Below, piece by piece: positions 49,107-58,769 of a stretch of 64,000 bases of DNA. Below the pieces are notes generated by a model. It made no database searches, was not told where the DNA came from, and saw only the letters and a program-made list of their open reading frames with translations. Both the position numbers and the translations under genes were made by a program. Positions within the stretch are counted from its first letter, which is position 1; the number at the start of each line of letters is the position of its first letter. The stretch covers positions 62,001 through 126,000 of the forward strand of contig NZ_JAJONF010000024.1 in NCBI RefSeq assembly GCF_021462265.1. Direction: 5' to 3'. The stretch comes from Streptomyces shenzhenensis (GTDB taxonomy: Bacteria; Actinomycetota; Actinomycetes; Streptomycetales; Streptomycetaceae).

Positions 49107-50453
49107 ATGTCGGTCCCCCAGCTCAACGACGAGCAGCGCGGCGAGGAGATCCTCGCCGTCTTCGACACCGCCTTCGGCGAGCTCCTGGCCGCCGACCCGG
49201 CCGCGTTCCGCGTGAAGTTCCGGAAGATGGCGGCCTCGGCCTTCGCCTTCTACCGGGGCACGGCCGCGCTCTTCTACCACGACCTGGACGCGGAGACCGC
49301 CGGGGGAGGCGGCCGGATATACACCGGCCCGTACCTGGACGAGCGCACCTCGCGGGTGTGGATCCACGGCGACCTGCACGCGGAGAACTTCGGCACCTAC
49401 ATGGATTCCAACGGCCGCCTGGTCTTCAACGTCAACGACTTCGACGAGGCCTACGTCGGCCCGTTCACCTGGGACCTGAAGCGCTTCGCCGCCTCCATCG
49501 CGCTGATCGGGTACGCGAAGGCGCTCAGCGACGAGCAGATCACCGAGCTGGTCGAGGTGTACGCGGACGCCTACCGCGAGCGCATCCACGCGCTGGCGAC
49601 GGGCGCGAAGAGCGACGAGGTGCCGCCCTTCACCCTGGACACCGCCGAGGGCCCGCTGCTCGGCGCGCTGCGCGCGGCCCGCTCGCTGACCCGTTTCGAG
49701 CTGCTGGACTCGATGACGGAGATCCGCGACTGGGAGCGCCGGTTCGCCGCCGGCGGCGGCTCCATCGAGCTGGACGCCGCCACCCGCTACAAGGTGCTCG
49801 CGGCCTTCGACGGCTACCTGGAGACGCTCCCCGAGTCGTCCCTGTCCCGTCCGGACTCCTACCGCGTCAAGGACGTCGTGGGCCGCCGCGGGATCGGCAT
49901 CGGCTCGGCCGGCCTGCCGTCGTACAACATCCTCCTGGAGGGCGCCACCGACGCCCTGGAGAACGACGTGGTGATCTACATCAAGCAGGCCCAGACACCG
50001 GCCGTCTCCCGGCACGTCACGGACCCGGCGATCCGGGAGTACTTCCAGCACGAGGGCCACCGCACGGTGATCTCGCAGCGCGCCCTGCAGGCGCACGCCG
50101 ACCCGTGGCTGGGCTGGACCGAGCTGGACGGCGCGGGACAGCTGGTCGCCGAGGTGTCGCCGTACGCGGTGGACCTGGACTGGAGCGACATCGACGACCC
50201 GGAGGAGATCGCGGCGGTCGTCGCCGACCTCGGCCGGGCCACGGCGTCCATGCACTCGGCGGCCGACGACACCTCCGGCGAGTCCCTGGTGCCGTTCTCC
50301 ACCGAGCGGGCCATCGACGCGGCGATCGCCGCCGACGAGGACGGATTCGCGGGCCTGCTCACCGACTTCGCGCACAGCTACGGCGCACGCGCGCGTGCCG
50401 ACCACCAGATCTTCGTCGACCTGTTCCGCAACGGCCGCATTCCAGGCCTGTAA
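49107..50453 (+). CDS. DUF2252 kinase-like protein
   Basis: A 448-residue protein of the DUF2252 family, which has a protein-kinase-like/aminoglycoside-phosphotransferase fold. The presumed catalytic loop WIHGDLHAENFG (about 92-103) and metal-binding NDFDEA (about 113-118) are clear. The target is unknown. AGGAGG lies ten bases upstream of the chosen ATG. The 273-base gap before it (48834-49106) holds the divergent promoters of this gene and dnaE; I see no gene in it. Confidence 0.87.
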   Translation: MSVPQLNDEQRGEEILAVFDTAFGELLAADPAAFRVKFRKMAASAFAFYRGTAALFYHDLDAETAGGGGRIYTGPYLDERTSRVWIHGDLHAENFGTYMDSNGRLVFNVNDFDEAYVGPFTWDLKRFAASIALIGYAKALSDEQITELVEVYADAYRERIHALATGAKSDEVPPFTLDTAEGPLLGALRAARSLTRFELLDSMTEIRDWERRFAAGGGSIELDAATRYKVLAAFDGYLETLPESSLSRPDSYRVKDVVGRRGIGIGSAGLPSYNILLEGATDALENDVVIYIKQAQTPAVSRHVTDPAIREYFQHEGHRTVISQRALQAHADPWLGWTELDGAGQLVAEVSPYAVDLDWSDIDDPEEIAAVVADLGRATASMHSAADDTSGESLVPFSTERAIDAAIAADEDGFAGLLTDFAHSYGARARADHQIFVDLFRNGRIPGL

Positions 50454-50520
50454 CCTTCGCCGATTCTCAGGGCCCTTTTAGGGGTCCCCTACATGAGTAC
50501 GTGACAGACTCTCCACCGCT

Positions 50521-51213
50521 ATGGACATATCCGGGACCCAGCTCAGAGTCGTGCGCGCGGCGCTGTTCACGGCCTTCGTCGTGACGCTCAGCACCGCGTC
50601 GCACGTGCTGCTGTCCCGGGCCCCGCTGCCGTTCACGACGGTGGCGGCGGTCGCCGCCGGCGTGTTCCTCACCGCGTACGCGCTGGCGGGCCGCGAGCGC
50701 GGCTTCGGGCGGATCGCGGCCCTGTTGATCCCCCTGGAGCTGGCCGCCGACACGGTCTTCACCACCGGCCAGCACGCCTGCTACGGCCGGGCGGGCGGCC
50801 CCATCGCCGGCCCGTTGCGGGCGGTCGGCTTCGACGTGCTCTGCCACGGCGGCACGGTCGGCACCCCGCTGGCCCGCATGGCCGGCGGCTCCCGCGCCAC
50901 CGCGGTCCTCGCGCAGGCCGACCCGGCCGCCGCCTGGCTGCTGCTCGCCGCGCACGTCGGCGTCGGGCTGCTCGCCGCCGCCTGGCTGCGCCGCGGCGAG
51001 CGCGCCCTGACCCAGTTGCTGCGCGCCGTGGCCGCCACCACCTTCCGCCCGCTGCTCCTCGCGGTCGCGGCCGGCACGGTCCGGCCGGCTCCGGTGCCAC
51101 GGCTGCCGCGCCCGGCGCCCCGCCCGGCCGCCACCCGTGCCCTGCTCCTCGTGCACTCCCTGGGACGGCGCGGACCGCCGTGCTCCGGGGCGCTCGCCCT
51201 GCCCTTCGGCTGA
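50521..51213 (+). CDS. membrane protein of unknown function
   Basis: A 230-residue protein with about four membrane helices (near 10-28, 38-55, 62-80 and 138-157) and a Pro/Arg-rich cytoplasmic tail of about 50 residues. A conserved-looking segment HACYGRAGG and a later CHGGTVG supply Cys-His pairs that might bind a metal. I recognise no family. No clear ribosome site precedes ATG 50521, so the start is uncertain. The DsbA-like gene follows 101 bases downstream. Confidence 0.65.
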   Translation: MDISGTQLRVVRAALFTAFVVTLSTASHVLLSRAPLPFTTVAAVAAGVFLTAYALAGRERGFGRIAALLIPLELAADTVFTTGQHACYGRAGGPIAGPLRAVGFDVLCHGGTVGTPLARMAGGSRATAVLAQADPAAAWLLLAAHVGVGLLAAAWLRRGERALTQLLRAVAATTFRPLLLAVAAGTVRPAPVPRLPRPAPRPAATRALLLVHSLGRRGPPCSGALALPFG

Positions 51214-51314
51214 GCGCCCTTCTCTCCCGAGCACGCCCGTCGTCCGAGCACGACGAGTCCCCCACACGTATCCCGCGCACGACATGTGCGCGTCCCCCTA
51301 TGGAGATCACCGAC

Positions 51315-52163
51315 ATGAGCAAGCGGAACAGCCCAGCTGCCAAGAACGCGGCCCGGGAGCGGCTGCGCGCCGAGCGCGAGAAGCAGGCCAAGCGCGCGAA
51401 GGTCAAGCGGCAGGTCATCGTGGCCTGCTCGGTCGTGGCCGTGCTGGCCGCGGCGGGCGGCATAGGTTACGCCGTCGTCCAGGCCAACAAGCCCGGCTAC
51501 TGGGAGTCGGAGAAGGACGCCAAGGTCGTCGCCCCGGCCAACACGACGGGTACCGACGGCACCACGGTCGTCATCGGCAAGTCCACCGCCGCGAAGACCC
51601 TGAAGGTCTACGAGGACCCGCGCTGCCCGATCTGCGCCCAGTTCGAGCAGACGGTCGGTCCGACGGTGAAGAAGGACATCGACGACGGCAAGTTCAAGAT
51701 CCAGTACATCGGTGGCACGTTCCTCGACGGCGACTCCACTAAGAACGGAAAGGTGCAGATCGGCTCCCGCGGCGAGGGCTCCAAGAACGCGATGAGCGCC
51801 ATGGGCGCGGCGCTGAACGTCAGCGACGAGGCGTTCCTGGAGTACAAGACCGCGCTGTACTCGAAGAAGTGGCACCCGGACGAGTCCACCGACAAGTTCA
51901 AGAACGACAGTTACCTCATCCAGGTCGCCGACACCGTCCCGGCCCTGAAGAACAACAAGTCCTTCCAGGCCGACGTGAAGTCCGGCAAGTACGACGCCTG
52001 GGCGCTGGCCATGTCGAAGACCTTCGACACCAACAAGGACGGCGTGACGGGCACTCCGAGCTTCGTCATGAACGGCAAGATGCTGACGGCCGACTCCAGC
52101 GGCAACCCGCCGATGACGGTCGCGGCCTTCAACTCCCTTGTGGACGCGGCCCTCAAGGGCTGA
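51315..52163 (+). CDS. membrane-anchored DsbA-like thioredoxin-fold protein 2
   Basis: A 282-residue paralogue of the protein at 21364-22140. It has a basic N-terminus, one membrane helix (about 33-55) and an extracytoplasmic DsbA-type domain with active site CPIC (104-107), differing from CPAC in the other copy. GGAG lies nine bases before ATG 51315. The change in the dipeptide between the cysteines usually tunes redox potential, so the two proteins may differ in oxidising strength. A terminator lies 29 bases after the stop. Confidence 0.9.
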   Translation: MSKRNSPAAKNAARERLRAEREKQAKRAKVKRQVIVACSVVAVLAAAGGIGYAVVQANKPGYWESEKDAKVVAPANTTGTDGTTVVIGKSTAAKTLKVYEDPRCPICAQFEQTVGPTVKKDIDDGKFKIQYIGGTFLDGDSTKNGKVQIGSRGEGSKNAMSAMGAALNVSDEAFLEYKTALYSKKWHPDESTDKFKNDSYLIQVADTVPALKNNKSFQADVKSGKYDAWALAMSKTFDTNKDGVTGTPSFVMNGKMLTADSSGNPPMTVAAFNSLVDAALKG

Positions 52164-52192
52164 CGCCCGACCGGAATCCCCGGCTCCACGTG

Positions 52193-52228
52193 AAGAGCAG
52201 GCGAACTTTCGCTGGTTCGCCTGCTCTT
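52193..52228 (+). terminator. hairpin after the second DsbA-like gene
   Basis: A perfect 14-bp inverted repeat, 52193-52206 and 52215-52228 (AAGAGCAGGCGAAC and complement) with an eight-base loop, is followed by GTTCAT. It ends the upstream transcript and leaves only about 29 bases for the phoD promoter. Confidence 0.8.
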
Positions 52229-52257
52229 GTTCATACTGGTCAGTAACCTGAGCGGTC

Positions 52258-53934
52258 GTGACCAGTCGAAACCGATCAACACAGTCTTCCGAGAGCGCAC
52301 CGACGCCCTCTCCCCGCCGCCGCACGGTCGTCAAGGCCGCGGCGACCGCCGGCATCGCCGTCGTCGCAGCCCCCCTGGCCACCGCGCTGCCGGCGCGGGC
52401 CGCCTCGGACGCCCCCGCCTTCCTGCACGGCGTCGCCTCCGGCGACCCGCTGCCCGACGGCGTTCTGCTGTGGACGCGGGTGACGCCGACCGCCGACGCC
52501 ACGCCGGGCTCCGGTGTCGGCCCGGACACCGAGGTCAGCTGGGTCGTCGCCACCGACAAGGCGCTGACGAACATCGTCTCGAAGGGCTCCACCACCGCGA
52601 CCGCCGCCTCCGACCACACGGTCAAGGCCGACATCCGCGGCCTCGCCCCGGCCACCGACTACTGGTTCCGCTTCTCGGCCGGCCCCACGGACTCCCCGGT
52701 GGCACGCACCCGCACCGCGCCCGCGGCCGACGCCACCGTCTCCGGCCTGCGCTTCGGCGTGGTCTCCTGCGCGAACTGGGAGGCCGGCTACTTCGCCCCC
52801 TACCGCCACCTCGCGGCCCGCGGCGACCTCGACGCCTGGCTGCACCTCGGCGACTACATCTACGAGTACGGCACCGGCGAGTACGGCACCCGCGGCACCG
52901 TGGTCCGTGCGCACGCGCCCACCCACGAGATCATCACCCTCGCCGACTACCGCACCCGGCACGGCAAGTACAAGACCGACACCGACCTGCAGGCCCTGCA
53001 CGCCAAGGCACCGGTCATCGCGATATGGGACGACCACGAGTTCGCCAACGACTCCTGGTCCGGCGGCGCCGAGAACCACACCGAGGGCGCCGAGGGCACC
53101 TGGACGGCCCGTCAGGCCGCCGCCAAGCAGGCCTACTTCGAGTGGATGCCGGTCCGCCCGGCCATCGCCGGCACCACCTACCGCCGGCTGCGCTTCGGCA
53201 AGCTCGCCGACCTCTCCCTGCTCGACCTGCGCTCCTTCCGCTCCCAGCAGGTGTCCGCGGGCAGCGGCTCGGTCGACGACCCGGAGCGCACCATCACCGG
53301 CCGCGCCCAGCTCGACTGGCTGAAGGCGGGGCTGAAGGCCTCCGACACCACCTGGCGGCTGGTCGGCAACTCGGTGATGATCTCGCCCTTCGCCATCGGC
53401 TCGCTCTCCGCCGACCTCCTCAAGCCGCTCGCCAAGCTGCTCGGTCTGCCCCAGGACGGCCTCGCCCTCAACACCGACCAGTGGGACGGCTACACCGACG
53501 ACCGCCGCGAACTACTGGCTCACCTGCGCTCCAACGCGATCACCAACACGGTGTTCCTCACCGGCGACATCCACATGGCCTGGGCCAACGACGTGCCCGT
53601 GGATGCCGGGACCTATCCGCTGTCCGCCTCGGCCGCCACCGAGTTCGTGGTCACCTCGGTGACCTCCGACAACCTCGACGACATCCTCAAGGTCTCCCCC
53701 GGCGTCGTCTCCACCGTCGCCGCACCGGTGATCCAGCTGGCCAACCGCCATGTGCACTGGGTCGACACCGACCGGCACGGCTACGGCGTCCTGGACATCA
53801 CGGCCGCGCGGGCGCAGATGGACTACTACGTCGTATCCGACAAGACGAAGGCCGACGCCACCTCGTCCTGGGAGCGGTCGTACCGCACCCGCAGCGGCAC
53901 CCAGAAGGTCGAGCGCGCCTACGACCCGGTGTGA
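52258..53934 (+). CDS. phoD: secreted alkaline phosphatase/phosphodiesterase D, Tat-exported
   Basis: A 558-residue secreted metallophosphatase that frees phosphate from organic esters outside the cell. The N-terminus has a Tat signal (SPRRRTVVKAAATAG) and a cleavage site near ALPARA-AS at about residue 48. The PhoD metal and catalytic segments are seen as VVSCANWEAGYF (with the Cys coordinating iron), HLGDYIYEYG, WDDHEFANDSW and FLTGDIHMAW. It starts at GTG 52258. In S. coelicolor the gene at this place is PhoP-controlled; a clear PHO box could not be established here. Confidence 0.95.
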   Translation: MTSRNRSTQSSESAPTPSPRRRTVVKAAATAGIAVVAAPLATALPARAASDAPAFLHGVASGDPLPDGVLLWTRVTPTADATPGSGVGPDTEVSWVVATDKALTNIVSKGSTTATAASDHTVKADIRGLAPATDYWFRFSAGPTDSPVARTRTAPAADATVSGLRFGVVSCANWEAGYFAPYRHLAARGDLDAWLHLGDYIYEYGTGEYGTRGTVVRAHAPTHEIITLADYRTRHGKYKTDTDLQALHAKAPVIAIWDDHEFANDSWSGGAENHTEGAEGTWTARQAAAKQAYFEWMPVRPAIAGTTYRRLRFGKLADLSLLDLRSFRSQQVSAGSGSVDDPERTITGRAQLDWLKAGLKASDTTWRLVGNSVMISPFAIGSLSADLLKPLAKLLGLPQDGLALNTDQWDGYTDDRRELLAHLRSNAITNTVFLTGDIHMAWANDVPVDAGTYPLSASAATEFVVTSVTSDNLDDILKVSPGVVSTVAAPVIQLANRHVHWVDTDRHGYGVLDITAARAQMDYYVVSDKTKADATSSWERSYRTRSGTQKVERAYDPV

Positions 53935-53941
53935 CCGACGT

Positions 53942-54511
53942 CTACAGCGTGTCGAGGAAGCCGAGCGCCACCCGCCAGGTGGCCTCGGCGGCCTCCGCGT
54001 CGTAGTCCGGCAGGCCGGGGTCGGTGTAGAGGTGACCGGCGCCCGGGTAACGGTAGATCTCCACATCGGCGCCGGCCCGGCCCATCTGCAGGTACCAGGC
54101 GCTCAGCCAGTCGTCCGTCTCGAAGGCGTCGGGCTCGGCCACGTGCAGCTGCACCGGCAGCTCGGCCACCGAGGCGCTGGGCGCGATGTCCGACGTGCCG
54201 TGCAGAAGCAGCAGCCCCCGCGCCCGCTCGTCGCCCAGCGCCAGCGTCTGCGCGACCGAGGCGCCCAGCGAGAACCCCGCGTACACCAGCCCGCGCTCCG
54301 AGTACGGCGCCGCCGCCAGCACGGCCCGCTTCAGCAGTTCGTCCTTGCCGATCGACTCGTTGAACTCCATGCCCTCCTCGACCGTGTCGAACGTGCGCCC
54401 CTCGAACAGGTCCGGCGTCCACACCTCGTGTCCGGCGGCACGCAGCCGGTCCGCGGCCTCGCGCACCGCGGGCCTGAGGCCATAGGTCGAGTGAAAGAGC
54501 ATGATGTTCAT
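53942..54511 (-). CDS. dienelactone hydrolase family protein, Ser nucleophile
   Basis: A 189-residue alpha/beta hydrolase of the dienelactone hydrolase family. The nucleophile elbow is GFSLG, with Ser where the namesake enzyme has Cys; the Asp and His of the triad are expected in EPDAFETDDW and PGAGHLYTDP. The substrate is unknown. It is convergent with phoD, with only seven bases between the stops. Confidence 0.87.
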   Translation of the reverse strand: MNIMLFHSTYGLRPAVREAADRLRAAGHEVWTPDLFEGRTFDTVEEGMEFNESIGKDELLKRAVLAAAPYSERGLVYAGFSLGASVAQTLALGDERARGLLLLHGTSDIAPSASVAELPVQLHVAEPDAFETDDWLSAWYLQMGRAGADVEIYRYPGAGHLYTDPGLPDYDAEAAEATWRVALGFLDTL

Positions 54512-54627
54512 GCGCCCATGGTGCCAGCCACCGCCGGCAACACCGACCTGCCCGCGACCACGACCGTGACGTCCTTCTCACCGGGCGGCATGTTCAGGAC
54601 CCCGCGGATCCGGTTACGTTCGAAGCC

Positions 54628-55746
54628 ATGGAGATGGAGAACGTACTCCGCCCGCTGATCGTGTTCGGCGGCGCCGTCGTCCTCACCCTGCTGATCGGCT
54701 GGGCGACCGATCTACTGCTGCGCAAGGCCGACGCACGGCACAGCGAGACGCCGCTGTGGGGCCTGCTGCGCCGCGGCCGCATCCCCTACCAGCTGGTGCT
54801 GTGCGCGGCACTGCTCAGAGGCTCCTACGACCAGGCCGAGCTGATCCTGGAGCACCGGGTCGCCGTCGGCCAGATCCTGACCCTGGTGCTGATCGGGTCG
54901 GCCGCCTGGCTGGTAGTGCGGATCGCGGCGGCCGTCGTGGAGTCGACCTACTCCCGCTACGCCCGCGCCCACCACGACGCGGCCCGGGTCCGCCGGGTGC
55001 GCACCCAGGTGTCGCTGATCATGCGGGTGGTGACGGCCGTCGTCGGCGTGATGGCGGTGGCGGCGATGCTGCTGACCTTCCCGGCGATGCGCGCGGCCGG
55101 CGCCTCGCTGCTGGCCTCCGCCGGAATCCTCGGCATCGTCGCCGGTGTGGCCGCCCAGTCAACGCTGGCGAACATGTTCGCCGGCCTGCAGATCGCCTTC
55201 GGCGACATGGTGCGTCTCGGTGACACCGTCGTGGTCGACGGCGAGTGGGGCACGGTGGAAGAGATCACCCTGACCTTTCTGACGGTACGGACCTGGGACG
55301 AGCGCCGGATCACCATGCCGGTGTCGTACTTCACCTCCAAACCCTTCGAGAACTGGTCGCGGGGCACCCCCCAGATGACCGGGATCGTCTATTGGCACGT
55401 CGACCACTCGGCGCCGATCGCGGCGATGCGCGAGAAGCTCCAGGACATCCTGCGGGAGTGCCCGGCCTGGGACGGGCGGGCCTACGGCCTGGTGGTCACG
55501 GACTCCACGCCGAACACCATCCAGGTGCGGGCGCTGGTGACCGCCAAGGACGCGGACGACATCTGGACGGTCCGGGTCACCGTCCGGGAGCAGATGATCA
55601 CCTGGCTGAGCGCGGAGCACCCGTACGCCCTGCCCCGGGTCAACACGGCCGACGCGGTCCTGCCGCCCGGCGGGATCATCCCCTCCCAGGACGGGGCGGC
55701 GGCGGGCCGGCGTCTGCACGAGCCGCCGCGCACCGGCCGCGGCTGA
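54628..55746 (+). CDS. mechanosensitive ion channel (MscS family)
   Basis: A 372-residue channel that releases solutes under osmotic down-shock. About four or five membrane helices precede the pore-lining TM3 region (ASLLASAGILGIVAGVAAQSTLANMFAGLQI, about 159-189), then the cytoplasmic beta domain FGDMVRLGDTVVVDGEWGTVEEITLTF. The sequence ends in a disordered Gly/Arg-rich tail. The start may be ATG 54628 or ATG 54634. Confidence 0.9.
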   Translation: MEMENVLRPLIVFGGAVVLTLLIGWATDLLLRKADARHSETPLWGLLRRGRIPYQLVLCAALLRGSYDQAELILEHRVAVGQILTLVLIGSAAWLVVRIAAAVVESTYSRYARAHHDAARVRRVRTQVSLIMRVVTAVVGVMAVAAMLLTFPAMRAAGASLLASAGILGIVAGVAAQSTLANMFAGLQIAFGDMVRLGDTVVVDGEWGTVEEITLTFLTVRTWDERRITMPVSYFTSKPFENWSRGTPQMTGIVYWHVDHSAPIAAMREKLQDILRECPAWDGRAYGLVVTDSTPNTIQVRALVTAKDADDIWTVRVTVREQMITWLSAEHPYALPRVNTADAVLPPGGIIPSQDGAAAGRRLHEPPRTGRG

Positions 55747-55761
55747 CCGCTCCCCCGGCCC

Positions 55762-56502
55762 TCAGTGGCCGCGCTCGGCGCCGCCGTTGACCTGGATGAT
55801 CTGCGAGGTGACGTGCCCGGCGGCCGGGGAGGCCAGCCAGTGGAGCGTGGCGGCGACGTCACCCGGGATGCCGGCCCGCCCGGTCGACGTCTCGGCGATG
55901 AGCTGCGCGCGCCGGGCCTGCGCCACGGGACCGCCGAAGAAGTCGGTGTCCTCGATGTACCCCGGTGCGACCACGTTCACGGTGACCCCGCGCGGCCCCA
56001 GCCGGCGGGCCAGGTCGTGGGCATAGGGGTGCAGGGCGGCCTTGGAGGCGGCGTACGACCCGGTCCCCGAGCCCCGGTACGCGGCGATCGAGCTGATGAA
56101 CAGCACCCGCCCGCCGGGGTCGGCGAGCCGGTCCTTCAGGGCCTCCGTCAGCAGGACGGCGGTCAGCGTGTTCTGCCGGAAGTTGCCGGTCCAGGCGCGC
56201 GCGGCGGCGTCGAGCGGATCGTCGGCCTCCGCGTCGGCCGTACGCGCCGCGTTCCCTCCGGCGCTGTGGACGAGCACGTCCACGGTCCCGAACTCCTCGG
56301 CGACGAACCGCGCGACTCCGCGTACCTGCTCAGGTTCGGCCAGATCGGCGTCGTACACCTCCGCCCCCGGCACCTGCGCCCGCTCCAGCAGCTCTCTGCG
56401 CCGCCCGAGCAGCAGCACCCGGTCCCCGTCCCCGGCGAACACCCGCGCCGCCGCGAGCCCGATCCCGGTTCCTCCACCACTGATCACAATGTTCCGAGCC
56501 AT
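55762..56502 (-). CDS. short-chain dehydrogenase/reductase
   Basis: A 246-residue SDR enzyme with the cofactor loop SGGGTGIG (8-15), NAG-like segment HSAGGNAA, the catalytic Ser in FISSIAAYRG and the Tyr-Lys pair in SYAASKAAL. The Arg-rich stretch GRRRELLER after the second strand suggests NADP. It is convergent with mscS, with 15 bases between. Substrate unknown. Confidence 0.9.
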   Translation of the reverse strand: MARNIVISGGGTGIGLAAARVFAGDGDRVLLLGRRRELLERAQVPGAEVYDADLAEPEQVRGVARFVAEEFGTVDVLVHSAGGNAARTADAEADDPLDAAARAWTGNFRQNTLTAVLLTEALKDRLADPGGRVLFISSIAAYRGSGTGSYAASKAALHPYAHDLARRLGPRGVTVNVVAPGYIEDTDFFGGPVAQARRAQLIAETSTGRAGIPGDVAATLHWLASPAAGHVTSQIIQVNGGAERGH

Positions 56503-56650
56503 GGTCCGAGACTACGAGCGGGAAGCCGATGGCGCCTGGGACTGTCCACAGCCGCCATATGTTCGTATGACTGGCGCTGCGCGCACGCGGCGAGGGCCGA
56601 AGCGACCGTCCCGCTCGCGTGACCACGAACGGGCGGTGCGCGGGTGGGAC

Positions 56651-58237
56651 CTAGCGCAGGCTGCGGACGTCCAGATGCCTCAGCACCCGGTCCACTATCT
56701 CCGGATCCGCCCCCGGCTCGCTCCGCGCCGCCAGCACCTCGTGCCGCGCCGCGCTCAGCATCTCCTGCTGGATCCGCCGCAACCGCTTCTGCCGCCGCAT
56801 CCGCTTCTCGTGGCCCTCCCGCCGCTCGTCCTCCACCACGTCGGGACTGATCCGGTACCCGATCTCGAAGGCTCGCCGCAGCATCTGTTCCGTCACGTCG
56901 TCCGGCAACTCCTCGACCTGCTCGATCTCCCGCAGACGCCGCCGTGCCGCCTTCTCCGCCCGCAGCGCCAGCTCCTTCTCGATCTCCTTCTCGCGGTCGA
57001 CGTCGGCCCGTACCCCCAGCCGCCTGACCAGCCACGGCAGGGTCAGCCCCTGGAGCACCAGCGTCGCCAGGATCACGCCGAAGGCGATGAAGACGATCTC
57101 GTCGCGGTCCGGGAAGGCCGACCCGCCGTCCGTCTTCAGGGGAATCGCCAGTGCCAGCGCCACCGACGCCACACCGCGCATCCCGGACCACCACATCACG
57201 ATCGTCTCCCGCCAGCTGGTCGGGATCTCCTCGTCGTAGTCCCGCCGGGCGTGCAGCCGCTTGGTCAGCCAGGTCGCCGGCAGCAGCCAGAGCAGCCGTA
57301 CCACGACGACCACGGCGACGATCGCGGCCGCCCAGCCGAGCAGTTCGCCCCAGCGTCCGGACGCCGTGCGGATCGCGTTGTGCAGTTCCAGGCCGATCAG
57401 CCCGAAGGCGACTCCCGTGACGAGCGTGTCGACGATGTCCCAGAAGGTGTAGCCGGCGAGGCGGGTCATGACGTCGTCGGCGTCGGTGGCGTACTCGGCG
57501 ATGAACAGCGCGGTGGTGAGCACGGCGAGGACGCCGGAGCCGTGCAGTTCCTCGGCGATGACGTAGGAGGCGTACGGGACGATCAGGGTCAGGCCGATCT
57601 GCAGGGTCGCGTCGCCGAGCACGTCCATCAGTTTGTTGGCGCCCCAGCCGAGCGCCAGCCCCACGAGGACCGCGACCACGGCGGACAGCAGGAAGTCCAG
57701 CCCGGCCCGCCACGGCGAGAAGGCGCCGCTGACCACGGCGGCGATGGCCACGTGGTACAGGACGATGGCCGTGACGTCGTTGAAGAGGCCCTCGCCCTCC
57801 AGGATCGACACCAGCCGGCGCGGCAGTCCGAGCTGCCCGGCGACGGCGGTCGCGGCGACCGGGTCGGGCGGGGCGACCAGCGCGCCCAGCGCGACCGCGG
57901 CGGCGATCGGCAGCCCGGGCACGATCGCGTTGGCGACGACGGCGACGCACACCGTGGTGACGAAGACCAGGGCCACGGCGAGCAGGAAGATCGGCCGTTT
58001 GTTGGCCGCGAACTGCCGCCAGGAGGTCCGCCGTACGGCGGCGTAGAGCAACGGCGGCAGCAGGCCGGGCAGGATCAGCTCCGGCGGGATGTTCACGTTC
58101 GGCACGAAGTCGGCGACCGCGAGGGCGATCCCGAACAGCGTCATCAGCACGGGCGCCGGCAGCCCGAACCGGTCCCCCATCGGGACGCTCACCAGGGCCC
58201 CGAGCAACAGCACGAACAACAGGGCCAGCTGATCCAC
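56651..58237 (-). CDS. Na+/H+ antiporter (CPA1 family)
   Basis: A 528-residue cation/proton antiporter with about 12 membrane helices and a cytoplasmic tail of about 130 charged residues. The ion-binding Asp pair is expected around GALVAPPDPVAATAVAGQLGLP and FNDVTAIVLYHVA, both present. GTG 58237 has GGAG seven bases upstream and is preferred to GTG 58246. It follows the GNAT gene on the same strand. Confidence 0.9.
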   Translation of the reverse strand: MDQLALLFVLLLGALVSVPMGDRFGLPAPVLMTLFGIALAVADFVPNVNIPPELILPGLLPPLLYAAVRRTSWRQFAANKRPIFLLAVALVFVTTVCVAVVANAIVPGLPIAAAVALGALVAPPDPVAATAVAGQLGLPRRLVSILEGEGLFNDVTAIVLYHVAIAAVVSGAFSPWRAGLDFLLSAVVAVLVGLALGWGANKLMDVLGDATLQIGLTLIVPYASYVIAEELHGSGVLAVLTTALFIAEYATDADDVMTRLAGYTFWDIVDTLVTGVAFGLIGLELHNAIRTASGRWGELLGWAAAIVAVVVVVRLLWLLPATWLTKRLHARRDYDEEIPTSWRETIVMWWSGMRGVASVALALAIPLKTDGGSAFPDRDEIVFIAFGVILATLVLQGLTLPWLVRRLGVRADVDREKEIEKELALRAEKAARRRLREIEQVEELPDDVTEQMLRRAFEIGYRISPDVVEDERREGHEKRMRRQKRLRRIQQEMLSAARHEVLAARSEPGADPEIVDRVLRHLDVRSLR

Positions 58238-58298
58238 GGCCAGCACTCCGGGAGTCGACGATCACACAGCAGGCCTCAAGCGTGCCACGCGACCACGG

Positions 58299-58769
58299 TC
58301 AGAGCGCGCGCCGCATCCCCCGGTGCGCGATGCCCGCCTCCTCGTACTCCGGGCCGTACGGCTCGTAGCCCAGCCGCTGGTAGAAGCCCAGTGCGTGGGT
58401 CTGCGCGTGCAGGTCCACCGCGGTCAGGCCACGCGCGCGTGCGGCCTCCTCGACGGCCCGGACCAAGGCGACGCCCACCCCGAGGCCGCGGGCCTCCTCC
58501 AGGACCGCGAGCCGCCCCAGGGAGCCGAGGGACAGGTCGCCGTCGGTCCTGGCCGCGGCCACCTCGCCGTACAGCAGCCGGCCGGTGCCGAGCGGTACGC
58601 CGTCCTCGCCGACCGCGAGGACGTGCACGGCGACGGGGTCGTACTCGTCGTACTCCAGGTCCTCGGGAACGCCCTGCTCGACCACGAAGACCTCCTTGCG
58701 CACCGCGAAGCAGGCCTCCAGGTCGGCGGGGTCCCCGGCGACCCGCACCCGGTACGCGCGCGTGCTCAT
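58299..58769 (-). CDS. GNAT family N-acetyltransferase
   Basis: A 156-residue acetyltransferase of the ElaA/GNAT type. The acetyl-CoA-binding segment is LGSLGRLAVLEEARGLGVGVALVRA and the C-terminal LHAQTHALGFYQRLGYEPYG is typical. Its ATG overlaps the stop of the pseudouridine synthase gene (ATGA), so the two are coupled. Substrate unknown. Confidence 0.92.
   Translation of the reverse strand: MSTRAYRVRVAGDPADLEACFAVRKEVFVVEQGVPEDLEYDEYDPVAVHVLAVGEDGVPLGTGRLLYGEVAAARTDGDLSLGSLGRLAVLEEARGLGVGVALVRAVEEAARARGLTAVDLHAQTHALGFYQRLGYEPYGPEYEEAGIAHRGMRRAL

Noticed and set aside
52215..52239. Two GTTC-type repeats before phoD considered as a PHO box.
   Set aside because: GTTCGCC and GTTCATA are 14 bases apart, not the 11 expected, and the first lies in the terminator stem; PhoP control is plausible from relatives but not shown by this sequence.
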